64,000 bases of DNA from Psococerastis gibbosa (Eukaryota; Arthropoda; Insecta; Psocodea; Psocidae), in the NCBI GenBank assembly GCA_963971405.1, contig OZ020485.1, positions 38,375,469 through 38,439,468 on the forward strand, in the 5' to 3' direction. The position numbers and the translations under genes were made by a program. Shown here piece after piece: positions 11,061 through 22,612 of this stretch. Each line of letters starts with the position of its first letter. Position 1 is the first letter of the stretch. A model generated the notes under the pieces. That model was not told the origin of the DNA. It did no database searches and saw only the letters and a program-made list of their open reading frames with translations.

Positions 11061-13504
11061 ATGAAACTGGAGTTATTGGCTGTCATTTTAATCTTGGTCT
11101 CTAGTGTCAGCTCGGCTCTAGAAAAGTACACAACCAAGTTTGACTATCTTAACCTAGAGTCCATTCTCCGGAATAACCGGCTTGTCAAGAGTTACTATAA
11201 GTGTCTCGTCGATCAAGGCCCGTGTACCCAGGAGGGATACGAGTTAAGAAGTAAGTACTTCGGTACCGAACATGGGCGGTGGCTGGACTTTTGTAATATA
11301 CCCCGCAAGTCTGAAACTGTGAACAGTAGTTGGCCATAATATTATCAACATTATCGTAAGAACCCTAAGGATACCGTACTTCAGGTATTGGTTTAAATAT
11401 ATCGTAGTGTTGTAGTTAAGTTACTTCGAGATCCTTCTTCTTCTTCCTCTTCCCTCTTAGTGCCGCGTCCGCAGCGTGAGACCCATTTCTCGACCCGGTC
11501 GGACGCTAGCGTCTCGAGCTTGGCCATTATTTCTCCTCTTGCTCCGGCGAGTTGTTCGACTCTTTCCCCGAGGGTTGTCCTCGGTCGGCCGGCGGGTCTT
11601 CTACCTTGTGGCCTTGCTCCCGCCAACCCCCCATTCTTCTACTTCGAGATACAATAATAAGAAAACATATATATCAGGGCCACCATCAGACATTTATAAA
11701 GTTTTAAGAACAGTAGCGATATAGCGTATTGCAGCCTAAGGGCTTCTATTTCCAAACCAGGTTTCCACAACCAAAATTGATTGAATTGCATGTACAATAA
11801 ATTGCCACTTGATACCGTACATAATAAACAAGCAATCGAATGTTCAGCCATTATTTTCTGGAGACGATTTATGATTATATGTGTATATGCATACAATAAT
11901 ATGCATATATAATTTAATTGTATTTCATCAAACTATCAGTGATGGAGCGTAGTGTGTACTGCTAGTATTACTGTTCACTTGGGTCACTTGTTTAAAATGA
12001 CCACCTCAATGCTCTGGATTCACCTCTGCATAAATATTGTCTGCGGGCCTTCTATGTCGTTTGGCAATAACATAACCATAGGCGATACTAGGGCTCTATA
12101 TTAGACAGGTATTGTCATCCGCCATGTTGTATCCATTTTAAGTCTGGTCTATAAGCAAAGCATTGGGTGTTTACCGATTTATTTTTAGAAATTTATCGTT
12201 ATTTATTTGTTATTATTTAAAAAAACGTTCTACCAATTAGGGAAGGGCTTATTAAAAAATACTATAAGGTGTTTTAGTCATTTTCAATCTTTTACTTTCT
12301 TGCAATACTAGGAATTAAAGGAATTAAAATAATAGGAATTAAAGGATACAAAATGGCGGATGACAATACCCGGGTATATAGTGCCTAAGGCGGGGATTCC
12401 ACCAACGAAAATAGTGATAGTAAATGTAGTTTTGACGTGGTAGCAGACATTAAAGACAGTCTAAAAATGTCTGCTACCACGTCAAAACTACATTTACTAT
12501 CACTATTGACGTTGGTGGAATCCCCGCCTTAGGTGATACAATACTTAACTGGGTTAAGCTGGGGTTAACAATGTAAACAGAACAATTTTAGAGTAGAATT
12601 TTCCATTCTAAAATTGTCATGTTTTTTATTTTAATTAATAATGACAGTTAGTAGCCCAGATACGAATCAGGAGAGCGAAATGGATGGGGCATTTGCTAAG
12701 GCACGAAAATCTGGTACACACTATTATCGAGGGCACAGTAGAGGGAAATAACCGAAGAGGACGGCCGAAGAAGGAATTCATGGATCAAGTAAAAGAAGAC
12801 GCAGGAGCAATATCATATCAAGAACTGAAGAGGAAGATCTGGAGGACGATATGCAGGGAGTTGCTGCCTACCAATCGCTAAGATTGTAACCTTAAGAAGA
12901 AGAAGAATGACTTTATGTTCTATTGTATTACGAAGCCTACCTATACTTACACTTAACTAGGAACTTGAAATGCCCTCCGAAGCATGGCCAGAAAATGTAG
13001 CAAGTGTGGGACTTGAACCAGAAACCTTCCGGGTGAAAGTTAGAGTCCGTACCACTACTCTACACATCCTGAAAATTTAATCCCAGACTAAGTTAATACC
13101 AAACGTCACAATAGACCCACTGGATGTATAGGCAAATAATCACAATCAGCGAAATTAATAACAGTAAAAGATAGTAGATGAAGATAAAGGTAGTCTTCTC
13201 CTGGTTTATGATTTAGAGTAATTTAGAGAAATTTGGAGTAATACAGTAGAGTAATTTTGCTTCTTTTGATGAATTCCACAAAGATGATGAAATTGTTGGT
13301 TGGTTGGTTACAGAGGTGCTGCCCGATGCCTTGAAAACGCGATGCAGAAAATGCAGTGCTCTGCAGAGGAAAAACGGGAGAAAGGTGGTGCAATACCTGC
13401 AGCGGAACAAGCCGGAAATTTGGAGGGGGCTCATGAGGAAATATGACCCGAAAGGGACACTATCAAAGGACATCCTAACCGATCCTAAATTTTTGGGGAA
13501 GTAG
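11061..13504 (+). CDS. chemosensory protein CSP-2, two exons
   Basis: Secreted four-cysteine chemosensory protein. Exon 1 is 11061-11250 and exon 2 is 13314-13504, joined across a 2063-bp GT-AG intron (GTAAGT donor; acceptor in GGTTACAG). The product is 126 aa. The signal peptide is about residues 1-19 (MKLELLAVILILVSSVSSA), followed by LEKYTTKFDYLNLESIL. The cysteines sit in YKC-LVDQGPC and TRC-RKC with C-x6-C-x18-C-x2-C spacing. The intron is phase 1 and splits the Lys codon before VLPDAL. The C-terminus has the family pattern of a Trp-containing helix, KYDPKG and a basic tail. The intron has filled with repeats: a LINE relic, a 142-bp TA-flanked MITE, a second LINE 3' end and a SINE. Exon 2 has no frame damage, so the gene is probably functional. 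Confidence 0.94.
11393..11657 (-). pseudogene. LINE 3' relic in the CSP-2 intron
   Basis: Minus frame with GRRPAGRPRTTLGERVEQLA and SDRVEKWVSRCGRGTKREEEEEE, a transposon-like basic tail ending in a GAA run. A related fragment is at 38728-38862 in the CSP-4 intron. Confidence 0.5.
12388..12529. mobile_element. TA-flanked MITE A1 in the CSP-2 intron
   Basis: 142-bp near-perfect inverted repeat starting AGGCGGGGATTCCACCAACG, flanked by TA (12386-12387 and 12530-12531). Arms of about 65 bp, each including AATAGTGATAGTAAATG and GACGTGGTAGCAGACATT. A TA duplication suggests Tc1/mariner-type mobilisation. Confidence 0.85.
12660..12907 (+). pseudogene. LINE 3' end in the CSP-2 intron
   Basis: Open frame MGHLLRHENLVHTIIEG, NNRRGRPKKEFMDQVKED, LKRKIWRTICRELLPTNR, then GATTGTAACCTTAAGAAGAAGAAG. 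Same family as 2116-2395. 5' truncated; no RT core. Confidence 0.75.
12917..13070 (-). mobile_element. tRNA-derived SINE in the CSP-2 intron
   Basis: Minus-strand copy with the head at 13070: box A TAGAGTAGTGG, box B GGTTCAAGTCC, then CATGCTTCGGAGGGCAT. The 3' half carries a deletion. Confidence 0.75.
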
Positions 13505-13897
13505 TTTAAACAACCAGAGTCTATTGAAAAATTTTTGATTAAGCTTTGAAAGAATTTGACAAAAGCTTTGCTATTAAAAATGAGATGACTCTCTAACGTA
13601 ATACAAATACAGTAATATATACTCATCATTTTATTGCAAGACGGCAACTTGGGCTCAGAAATGGAGGCTCCCCCCCCCCCACCCTGAAAAAACTAGATAC
13701 CCTACTGTAATATCAATATTGGAATATCATATATGGATGGACTGAAACAAGTGCTCACCATTGGTTTTGCTAGTATAGCCTACAACCCAGATTAAAACTT
13801 CAACGCTCCTTTTGTGTTTTGTGGGCCGGCCATGCACAGTTAGGCTGGGTAACAATACCTTATTTTGTTCCCGTAGGTTTCACTGTATATTACTGTA

Positions 13898-14047
13898 AGG
13901 CGGTTATTCCACCGACGTCAATAGTGATAGTAATGGTGGCATTGACGTGATTGACGTGGTAGATAACATTAAAGACAGTCTAATAATGTCGGCTACCACG
14001 TCAATATCACCAACACTATCACTATTGACGTCGGTGGAATAACCGCC
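13898..14047. mobile_element. TA-flanked MITE A2 downstream of CSP-2
   Basis: About 150 bp, same family as A1: AGGCGGTTATTCCACCGACG at one end and its complement at the other, with AATAGTGATAGTAA inside and TA on both sides. It lies about 0.4 kb after the CSP-2 stop. Confidence 0.85.
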
Positions 14048-14637
14048 TATGTTGTAGGTGATGATAATTTATACGTACACCACGTGAATATTTGTAATTT
14101 ATATGTAAATAGCCCAATTTTATTATATTTTATGAACAAACGAGAAATTGTGATTGTCCAATTGTTTAAGCTGTCTTTTCCCTTCTCCAATATCCAATAT
14201 TTATTCGATCCAAGAAATGTTTGGAATGTATATGTTGAAGTGTATACGATTTCAATGTATTGTACAATAATATCTAGTGTACTGAAATGACACATACTAT
14301 TCGTACAAACTAAAAACTATACTACTATATAACTATAATAGTAACTTACAAATTACAGTAGCCACATATTGTAAACATTGGTCGATGGTTCACCCTAGTG
14401 TGATATCGTACAATATACAGTCCTTAGGTGCCTTCTGCAGGACACACCAAGGGAAGATAGAAAGACAGAGGGCTCTCGGCAGAAGAAATACATCCTGATT
14501 GAAAAACCTGAGGCAGTGATTTCCTGATTAGGCAACAGCACGCGACTCCCCTTCTCACAGCAGCAGTCTCCGAAGTCCAAATTGTCATGATGATTGCCAA
14601 TCTTCTTTAGAAGAGGCATGTAATTTAAGGCGGGTAT

Positions 14638-15117
14638 TCCACATACATACATCGTCAATGAAAATTATGAAATTGAAGGACATTTCAATTTTTCATTGAT
14701 GGCGGCCTTTCCACATGTTTTTTCAAAAATTGACAATTTTCTATTGAAACGTATGCGCCAAATTTTTGAAATTTGTTTGCATTTGTTTTTTGAAATTTTG
14801 TTTGTATTTGTTTTCTTCGTACACTTATTATTTTTAATAAAACCTAATAATAGTAGGAGATCCGAAGTAAGATCGACCTTCACCAATCTGTTTAATGGAT
14901 GAAAACTGTTTTTTAAAAAAAATCAATTAAAATAATTGTACTTGACACACTTGACATATCCCATGACGCCATTTTTTAATTTTAGTTTGTTTGTTTGTGA
15001 TTTTACTCTATGATCAATTGATCATTGATCAATTTTAACAATGGCATAGAGTAAAATTGAAATGTCCTTCAATTTCATAATTTTCATTGACGATGTACGT
15101 ATGTGGAATACCCGCTT
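14638..15117. mobile_element. TA-flanked MITE A3, longer subfamily
   Basis: 480-bp element with terminal repeats of about 60 bp (AGGCGGGTATTCCACATAC...; complement at the far end) and TA on both sides. Only the first about 15 bp match A1 and A2; the inner arm reads GAAATTGAAGGACATTTCAA. Short chance ORFs inside are not credible genes. Confidence 0.8.
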
Positions 15118-15150
15118 TAGAAGACGAAAATGTACACCGTATTGGTTTGC

Positions 15151-15382
15151 ATTGCAGTATTATATTATTTATATAAACTAACATAGGTTGAAGAGTTAAC
15201 CTCCTCGTTATAACCGAAATTAGAGGATATACCGTACTGTTCGGTGTACGGTACTTATGTAGCCAATATTCCTTTTATTACTTTAAAGCAGCCTAAATTT
15301 ATATTGCTTAAAATAATGAGAATTTGTATTTGTTCATAAATTTTTAACATTAAATTGACTAAGGTTGAAGAGGCAACCTCCC
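15151..15382 (-). mobile_element. two partial arms of the tRNA-hairpin family
   Basis: 15151-15230 carries GCAGTATTAT, GTTAACCTCCTCG and CCGAAATTAGAGG. 15345-15382 carries ACATTAAATTGAC and GAAGAGGCAACCTCC. Both run in the same orientation, without the tRNA-like part. Confidence 0.65.
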
Positions 15383-15557
15383 TAAAACATATAATTTGAA
15401 ATAGAGAATCACGAAAAATCTGGACAGTGTGGGACTTGTACCCACGATCTATGCCTTTCCGAACTATCGTATTACCATTTATGCCAATAACCTGGATAAG
15501 GTGGACAGCGTTATCCAGGTTTGTCTTGTTTCAATATTCTATATACCTCCTCATCGT

Positions 15558-15615
15558 ATAATAATAATAATAATAATAATAATGCGTGTATTTATCAAAA
15601 AAAAAAAAAAAACAT
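15558..15615 (+). repeat. (AAT)n tract and poly(A)
   Basis: (ATA)n of about nine units, then a run of 14 A. Possibly a retroposon tail, with no body recognised. Confidence 0.7.
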
Positions 15616-15703
15616 AACAAATTATACTGAACCGGTGCCACAAAGCCAAAATGGCGCGTTGGGATCACCACATGATACTCATCGACAAGATTCCGATTTT
15701 CAG

Positions 15704-15812
15704 ACAATAAATAAATAAATAATTACTTCTGGTTCTATTACTAAGCCAACCTATAGCGGAGTTAGGGCTGTAAAGCCCTCTCTTACACCCAACTAGGAAG
15801 GCCCGGGACGAA
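15704..15812 (-). mobile_element. tRNA-derived SINE, 3' part only
   Basis: (AAAT)n tail, then TCTATTACTAAGCCAACC and AGGGCTGTAAAGCCCT, ending where the MITE at 15813 begins. Confidence 0.75.
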
Positions 15813-16054
15813 CTGATTTTTCAAGGAATTTCTAACGTTTTTAATGAGATGGTGGTTATATAGTGATATATATTCTCTTTCCACTCTATAAATCGGAATC
15901 ATAATATGCATAAGATACCTAACCTAATAAAGGATCCGCCATTATTATTTTTTGCATATTCTACCGGTCTGATTTATAGAACGGTAGGAGATCAGTTAGT
16001 ACCGTAGTCACTTCCCATCTCATTAAAAACGTTAGAAAATCCTTGAAAGATCAG
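15813..16054. mobile_element. MITE with 40-bp terminal inverted repeats
   Basis: 242 bp. Left CTGATTTTTCAAGGAATTTC and right complement CTGATCTTTCAAGGATTTTC, both continuing TAACGTTTTTAATGAGATGG. It cuts into the SINE at 15704. No clear target duplication. Confidence 0.75.
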
Positions 16055-17399
16055 GCAGTTTCACAAGAACAAGATGGTTGCATTGCAATATTTCTGCAGA
16101 CATGGGCAACATGGCAGAAGAAAGAGGTAAATTCATGCGTACTAGGTTGTAAATATATATATTATTGCATAACCTAAATTTTCTCAGGTGAGAAATGGGA
16201 ATCTGCTTTCCGATCTACCTACTTATGGCATTCCCTCAAATAAATAAATATAGTATAAATTTATTCTATGCATTCCCTACCTCAATTTATACAGACAGAG
16301 TGAACAAACTTTTAAAATTGAAGATGCGACTGAATATTTTCTACTAAGCTTCCGAGGAATTCTTTCATTATTTCAATAATCTTTTAACAATTTTTGAAAC
16401 CTCTAATTTATGCATTCTTTAAGTTGGCTCTTAAGACTAAAGACTATTTTCAATTACAATGGAATTAACATTTGTATGTCTATTGTCTATTTCAAGAGCA
16501 AGGTAAAGGGTCTCCTAGTGAGTTGTTGCCCCTACTCTGTCAATGAATTTCTAGCGACCAACCTCCCTCCATGCTGACATTCCCATCACAGTCATAAGTG
16601 CCTATATTGTTTATTATTATAAAGTTATGGATTTTAATGGATAAGGATTGTATTGATGTATTATTGATGATTATATGTAGGTTTTTTTTAAATCTATATA
16701 TGGGATATAGCTATTTATAATTTTTGACGGTGCCAAGCACATGCAGTAACTTTTATTGTAACACTGTACTGTATGTGGTTAACATGGCCTATTATAATTT
16801 CATTTCATTTCATTTCATTTCATTTCATTTCATTTCTATTTAAATAGTAAGTGTCAAAGTAAGTAAGTTTCAAAAAGTGATCGGCTAACACTGTCAATAC
16901 CATCGGCAGTCTCACTATACAAACTTCTCAATGTTCCGACTCTTTCCGATATCTATAAGGCAATTATACTCAAAGCTGTAAATGATCTTATAATAAGAGT
17001 GGACCAACATCAGTCGTTGCTAACTACCCTACAAGAAATCCTCAGACCAGACTTCCATTCATTACCAAAGTTCTCACCTCCAACTCCTCTTCCGATGCTA
17101 ATCAAGTCACTCAAATCCAAATATCAGCAAATATATTATGTAATGTTTCTATTAACTATTTATCTATTTGTATTAATAAATTTTCTCCTTTTTTTCAATA
17201 GCGTAGCTATCCATTTGAGGCACACATGCAATTGCTATTAAATTGAATAATTTAGTCTAGTATGGTATGTTACCTCCCCAAACACATTCTTAGGAACATT
17301 TGGGGTTGGGAATTGTTCATTTATATCTTGTATACTTTTGAGATAGAATTAAATACATTTGATTTGATTTGAATCAAAGATTGAGATTAAAACCTTTTA
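16055..17399. other. nothing recognised apart from a microsatellite
   Basis: 16999-17241 is open but Leu/Phe/Tyr-rich at its end and matches no family I know. A stretch with CAACCTCCCTCCATGC near 16560 is unassigned. Confidence 0.4.
16798..16842 (+). repeat. (ATTTC)n microsatellite
   Basis: Eight tandem CATTT/ATTTC units. Confidence 0.9.
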
Positions 17400-17645
17400 T
17401 ACTGACTTACTTGACTTAAGTGGGGGGACTTTTGGCCGCATTCACAACACCACGCCAACGGATCCTGTCCTTCGCCAGACCACGCCACTCATCGGCCCGA
17501 AGGCCAACTTCCTGCACATCTTCCTTTAGCTGGTCGCCATAGCGTCGTCTTGGACGGCCTAAAGGTCTTCTTCTGTTGGGACATGTCATGACTGCTTGTG
17601 CTGTTCTTTCTGCTGGCATACGGACAACGTGTCCCATCCTTTTTT
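17400..17645 (-). pseudogene. LINE RT C-terminal relic
   Basis: Minus frame MGHVVRMPAERTAQAVM, RRRPLGRPRRRYGDQLKEDV, RIRWRGVVNAAKSPP, a typical LINE C-terminus, followed by CTTAAGTCAAGTAAGTC. 5' truncated. Confidence 0.75.
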
Positions 17646-18527
17646 AAATAAATAAAATCATACGGTTGACTTATACCACAGCAATATTAGCGGTAGTATG
17701 TAAATCCACTGCGATAACGGCAGTGGCTTTGACCAAACATAGGCAGTTTTGAGTGGACTACAGGTCATATGAAATAATTGCATTCTTTCGCATATGGCAA
17801 TAATTAAGAAAAAGTAGATAGCATAAGCACGTTTTCGCAGGAAACGGTGCACCGGCGTGAACCCCGGTTGCATCGTGACACTGGCGCTCAGTGCTCTATC
17901 ACACACATGTTGTTAACTTTTACAACATAAAATAATTTTGATATCTGGACTAATCAGATACCTGCATTCTTCAGGCTTCCACAACTGAGTCATAAAAATG
18001 GCAGGTCCTGGCTAGGTATTTAAATTTTAAAATTAGCGTACGTAATGTTAAAAGTATCATTCACGTACTATAGGTACATCTAGAAAATCAGTAGAGCTCA
18101 AATTACCTCCGACTATCACAATTATTATAGTTCTATTGCGTGTATGTCTGTATTGAAAGATGAAACCGAATTATTTATTTTCTGAATTCGCGAATTTTCC
18201 TCGAGAATGTTTAGGCCGACCCACTGCTGGGACATACTCATAGACCATTAATTCCACAGGCCATGCTTCATGTAAAATTCTGTTCCGATTGAATGAAAAA
18301 TGGCGTAAACAAACTTCTGCAGCCTAATATACTGGGATGAAGTTTCCTTGGAAAATTTTCTTATTAACACAAGGTCACTCACACCGGAAAGCATCATTAA
18401 TTCACTCATTCACCGCGAAACCACTGCACGCCGCTCCGAACCGTCAACAATCAACTCCGAAAACATAAAATTACTGTAGAATAATCTTAATTTATAATAA
18501 GTACCTGTCGTTCATGTGCAAAAGGGG

Positions 18528-18744
18528 CAAGGGCGGATTTTGCCTCCAATTTAGGGGGGGGGGGTGTCAGCGAGCAGATTCAGTGGACATTATAAAACAT
18601 CAATATTTTTAATATTATTATAATTATATAAAATAATATATAATATATATAAATAAAATTATATATAATTTTAATATCTAGTGTGAGTTCATTTAATTTG
18701 GGGGGTGTCCAGACCCCCTGACACCCTTTTAAAATCCGCCATTG
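18528..18744. mobile_element. hAT-like MITE with 8-bp duplication AAAAGGGG
   Basis: 217 bp with terminal repeats CAAGGGCGGATTTT / CAATGGCGGATTTT and a perfect 8-bp duplication AAAAGGGG (18520-18527 and 18745-18752). A poly-G run sits near the left end. An 8-bp duplication is typical of hAT elements. Confidence 0.85.
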
Positions 18745-18885
18745 AAAAGGGGACAAGTCACTTTTTAAACAAAAATAAGGTTCTAATGTTTTCCGTTAGA
18801 TGACATGCTCCAGATACTGAAGAAACAGTTGCGAAAGGTAGTCTAATAGCTTTGAATTTCAAGCATGGATGCAGAATGGGACAAG

Positions 18886-18949
18886 TTTTTTTTTTTTTCT
18901 ATTTATTTAATGTTTTTGTCAGGATGTCTGAAGTCTTGCAAGACCAATT
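18886..18949 (-). mobile_element. LINE 3' end with poly(A), separated by the Gypsy insertion
   Basis: A 13-nt T run (18886-18898) is the poly(A) tail of the minus-strand LINE. The following bases up to 18949, plus one copy of GGTC, join seamlessly to 24083 once the Gypsy element and one GGTC copy are removed. Confidence 0.75.
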
Positions 18950-18953
18950 GGTC

Positions 18954-19340
18954 TGTAGCTTGTCGAAGGACGATGCAATTGAATAGGCAGTGTAGACTTG
19001 AATTGGTTTGTATTGCAGTGCTTCGACTCAAGTTAGAGTAATTTAACACACAGTGGTTACAATATGAGCTGTGAGACGAGAACGATACATGCTTACAATT
19101 AATATTGAATTTGATCCAGCCTGCTTCCATATAGAAAAACCAACTCTGTGTCCACAGCTAAAGGAGCTGATGAGACACAGAGGGTAGATTAAAGATATTA
19201 TTGAATAAGAGAAATAAATACGTAAAAGGAAGATTGAGGAATATTGAATTATCTGAATGTGAACAGCGCCATCTACCGGGAAAAAGGTGAAGCTGGAAGC
19301 AGACTGGTTATTACACATGTGGGACTAAGTGGTCCCCACA
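18954..19340 (-). repeat. 3' LTR of the Gypsy element
   Basis: 387-bp direct repeat, the downstream LTR in the element's own orientation. It begins TGTGGGGACC and ends GCTACA on the minus strand, next to the polypurine tract. Confidence 0.95.
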
Positions 19341-19343
19341 TTA

Positions 19344-19353
19344 CCCCCCTCCT
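19344..19353 (-). other. polypurine tract of the Gypsy element
   Basis: On the minus strand AGGAGGGGGG lies 3 nt before the 3' LTR, the place where plus-strand DNA synthesis is primed in LTR retroelements. The pol stop codon (TAG, 19354-19352) overlaps it. Confidence 0.85.
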
Positions 19354-22300
19354 AAGACTGGAAGTCGGAGAAATGTCGTGGAACGTGGACGTGACGACCT
19401 GAGCGAGTGGTGCGAGTCGGTGGTGTCGGCACGACGTCAGTGGCAGGAAGTGGTGAGGAGACCTTCTCCTGAGGTTTATCTTGAGCAGGATGCTGATGCG
19501 GGGGGTTGATCGTAGACTGGTGAGACGGTTCGTCTGTACTGGCATTAATGTAGGCCGGCTTGACCCTGTCCATTGACACAGTAACCGCACGACCGCGGCT
19601 TGAAATCGTAACTGTTTTGTCGGTGCGACTTAACACAGGGAATGGTCCCGCATAAGGACGTTCGAGGGAAGCACGGACGTGGTCTTGTCTCACGAAAACG
19701 TGCGTGGCCTTGGCAAGGTCTTGTGGGATGAATGTTTGATGAGCCCCGTGTCTCTTGACGCGAGTGGGGCGTAGTGAGTCGAATTTCCTTCGAAGTGAGA
19801 TGAGAGTGTCCGCCGGACTCTGATTTGAAGGAGGAGTTGTCAGCATCTGTCCTGGTAGTTTTAATGGTTCACCATAGACCAGATCTGCTGGAGAAGCTTG
19901 AAGATCTTTCTTAAGAGTGGCGCGCATGCCCAGTAAAACTAGCGGAAGGGCTTCCGTCCATTTGTCATTGGCATGACACATAATGGAGGCTTTGAGTGAG
20001 CGGTGCATACGCTCTACCATGCCGTTGGATGCAGGGTGGTAACTGGTAGTCCGTGCATGGTGAAATCCGCATAATCGGGCCAGGTCAGCAAACAAATGGC
20101 TCTCAAACTGTCGGCCGCGATCTGTAGTAATTGTCTCCGGGCACCCAAACCGGCTGATCCAGCAGGAAATGAGGGTTCTGGCGACGTTCACCATAGGAGC
20201 GGCTTCCGGCCATCGCGTGAAACGGTCAACGAGTGTTAACAAATACGTGTAGCCTTCCGACGGTGGTAATGGGCCTACAATGTCGAGGTGTATGTGCTGA
20301 AACCGTCGGTCAGGCTGAGTAAAGGTTCCAATCGCAGTGAGGGTGTGTCGATGTATCTTGGACAATTGACAGTTGACACACAGACGAGCCCAAGCGCGGC
20401 AATCCTTACGGATAGAAGGCCATATGTAGCGTTGGGCAACCAGGTTAGCAGACGCTGCTATTCCTGGGTGATGTAGGCTGTGTAGGTGCTCGAAAAGTTG
20501 TCGACGTAATGGTTTGGGCACAAATGGGCGTTGTATGTCTTGACTAGAATCGCACGTAAGGACTGAATCGGAGCCCGGGATGGGAACATCAACGAGGATG
20601 AGGGACGTCTTTCTACTGGACCGAAGCTCTTTGAGTTCTCTGTCGTCTTTCTGAGCAGAAGAAAGTTGCTCAGGAGATACGGGAGTAGAGATTGCTTCGA
20701 TTCTTGAGAAAGCATCAGCGGCCAAGTTGTCCTGCCCAGCGATGTATTGGATGTCCGTGGTGAATTGAGAGACGAATTCCATTTGCCGCATTTGGCGAGG
20801 TGAGCAACTTGTTTTTGGATTCTGAAAAGCGTGCGTCAACGGTTTGTGATCGGTATACACGACAAAAGCGCGCGCTTCTAGCAGGTAACGGAAATGACGA
20901 ATGGCGTCGTGTACCACAAGCAATTCGTGATCGTAGGCGGACCATGTTCGTTGGTTTTCTTTAAGTTTCTGCGAGAAGAATGCCAATGGCTGCCAATGAT
21001 CGTTGATCCGTTGTTGGACTGTAGCTCCGATACTGGTGTCTGATGCATCTGTGACTAGTGCAATCGGAGCCGTATGATCTGGATGCGCGAGTAGGGTGAT
21101 GCGTGCCAGACTGTGTTTGCATGAGCTGAAAGCTTCGGTAAGCTTTGTTGTCCATGGTATCGTAGCGTTCCCTTTTACCTTGTCTCCAGATAACAACGTG
21201 TTGAGTGGTGCTTGTTCGTTGGCTGCATTTGGTAGGAACCGGCGGTAGTAGTTAATCATGCCAAGGAAACGGCGTAGATCTTTGAATGTCTTTGGAAGAG
21301 GGTATTCAGTGAGTGCCTTTACCCTGTCTGGTAGGGCTTGTGTGCCTTCTGCTGACACGAGGTAACCAAGAAAGCTGATTGACCCAACGCCGAGGGTACA
21401 CTTGCTAGGATTAATGACTAGGCCATATTCTCGGAATCGTTGGAAGAGTTGACGTAGGTGTGATTCGTGCTCCTGCTTATCACTCGATGCAACCAGTACG
21501 TCGTCGATGTATGAATATGCCCATGGGAGGTCGCGTAGGATGTTATCCATGAAGCGTTGGAAGGTTTGAGCAGCATTGCGAAGACCAAATGTCATGAATG
21601 GGAATTCGAAAAGGCCGAACGGAGTATTTATTGCTGTCTTTGGAATGTCACCATTGGAAACTGGTATCTGGGTGAATGCTTTGACCAGGTCTATTTTGCT
21701 GAATACGGTTTTTCCTCGCAATTCTGCACTGAAATCTGCGATGTGGCGGACTGGGTACGCGTCAGGAATTGTTCGAGCATTGAGCCGTCTGTAGTCCCCG
21801 CATGGGCGCCATGAGTGGTCGCTTTTAGGTACTAGGTGTAATGGTGAGGCCCATGGGCTGTCGGACGGACGACATACGCCGGTCTGGATCATGTCGTTGA
21901 ACTCCTTTTTGGCGATAATAAACTTGTCCGGGGCCAACCGGCGTGGGCGAGCGGAGACGGGAGGTCCGTCTGTCGTTCTAATGTAGTGGACCGTGGAGTG
22001 TTTGACCTGGTCTGTGGGTTGTCTCGGCCGCGTGAGGTCGCTAAACTCCTCAATTATTACTTTTAGACTGGCCGGGGTACTGTGCGGTATTGTTAAGGTA
22101 GAAACGCTAGGTTGCTTGGAGGGGCTTTGATACAGGTTCGCCTTGCGATGCGTTGTCCCGTCGATCAGCTTTGAGTTCTGGAGATCCACCAGCAAATTAG
22201 AGGCTGCGAGAAAGTCTGCACCGATGATGGGTTGCGCGACATCGGCAATGATGAAATTCCAACGGAAACTGCGTCGTAATCCCAGGTCCAGTTGTTGAGC

Positions 22301-22612
22301 TGTTGTTCCGTACGTATTGATGATTGTGCCATTGGCGGCAGTCAGCTCGAGTTGAGTACGACGGAGCGGTAGGTTGAGACGGGCACGTGGAAAAACGCAG
22401 ATGTCGGACCCTGTGTCAATGAGATAACGTATCTTGGTGCAAGGGTCCGTGATAAGAAGGCGATGTGAGGTTTTAAGCAGGTGTGTAGTGGCGCAGGCAG
22501 GCCCTGCCTTTACTGGCTGCGATCGTCGTTTTTCGGAAATCTGCATGGCTGCTGGCACTTTCTGGCCTTCCTCCCATAGGTTTGGTGGTAAAAACACCAA
22601 GTTGGGTCTTGT
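19352..22612 (-). CDS. Gypsy pol polyprotein (PR-RT-RNaseH-IN)
   Basis: Uninterrupted pol frame of about 1080 codons. Numbering from the codon at 22600, domains in order are: retropepsin with DTGS at 62-65; reverse transcriptase with YIDD at 364-367; RNase H with TDAS near 517; integrase with the HHCC finger (H707, H711, C741, C744) and a DD35E core (D773, D827, E863); and a C-terminal GPY/F-like stretch (YAGPFPVL). It copies element RNA to DNA and integrates it. The frame has no own ATG near its 5' end, is bounded upstream by a stop at 22613-22615, and lies in the -1 frame relative to gag, so expression is expected by frameshifting. No internal stop or deletion is visible. There is no envelope domain. 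Confidence 0.95.
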   Translation of the reverse strand, partial: TRPNLVFLPPNLWEEGQKVPAAMQISEKRRSQPVKAGPACATTHLLKTSHRLLITDPCTKIRYLIDTGSDICVFPRARLNLPLRRTQLELTAANGTIINTYGTTAQQLDLGLRRSFRWNFIIADVAQPIIGADFLAASNLLVDLQNSKLIDGTTHRKANLYQSPSKQPSVSTLTIPHSTPASLKVIIEEFSDLTRPRQPTDQVKHSTVHYIRTTDGPPVSARPRRLAPDKFIIAKKEFNDMIQTGVCRPSDSPWASPLHLVPKSDHSWRPCGDYRRLNARTIPDAYPVRHIADFSAELRGKTVFSKIDLVKAFTQIPVSNGDIPKTAINTPFGLFEFPFMTFGLRNAAQTFQRFMDNILRDLPWAYSYIDDVLVASSDKQEHESHLRQLFQRFREYGLVINPSKCTLGVGSISFLGYLVSAEGTQALPDRVKALTEYPLPKTFKDLRRFLGMINYYRRFLPNAANEQAPLNTLLSGDKVKGNATIPWTTKLTEAFSSCKHSLARITLLAHPDHTAPIALVTDASDTSIGATVQQRINDHWQPLAFFSQKLKENQRTWSAYDHELLVVHDAIRHFRYLLEARAFVVYTDHKPLTHAFQNPKTSCSPRQMRQMEFVSQFTTDIQYIAGQDNLAADAFSRIEAISTPVSPEQLSSAQKDDRELKELRSSRKTSLILVDVPIPGSDSVLTCDSSQDIQRPFVPKPLRRQLFEHLHSLHHPGIAASANLVAQRYIWPSIRKDCRAWARLCVNCQLSKIHRHTLTAIGTFTQPDRRFQHIHLDIVGPLPPSEGYTYLLTLVDRFTRWPEAAPMVNVARTLISCWISRFGCPETITTDRGRQFESHLFADLARLCGFHHARTTSYHPASNGMVERMHRSLKASIMCHANDKWTEALPLVLLGMRATLKKDLQASPADLVYGEPLKLPGQMLTTPPSNQSPADTLISLRRKFDSLRPTRVKRHGAHQTFIPQDLAKATHVFVRQDHVRASLERPYAGPFPVLSRTDKTVTISSRGRAVTVSMDRVKPAYINASTDEPSHQSTINPPHQHPAQDKPQEKVSSPLPATDVVPTPPTRTTRSGRHVHVPRHFSDFQS

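Noticed and set aside
14638-15117. ORFs of about 70 codons on both strands
   Set aside because: They lie inside the inverted-repeat element A3 and are low-complexity Phe/Leu- or Asn/Lys-rich.
19352-22612. Envelope-bearing errantivirus
   Set aside because: Pol ends within the polypurine tract next to the 3' LTR, leaving no room for an envelope gene.
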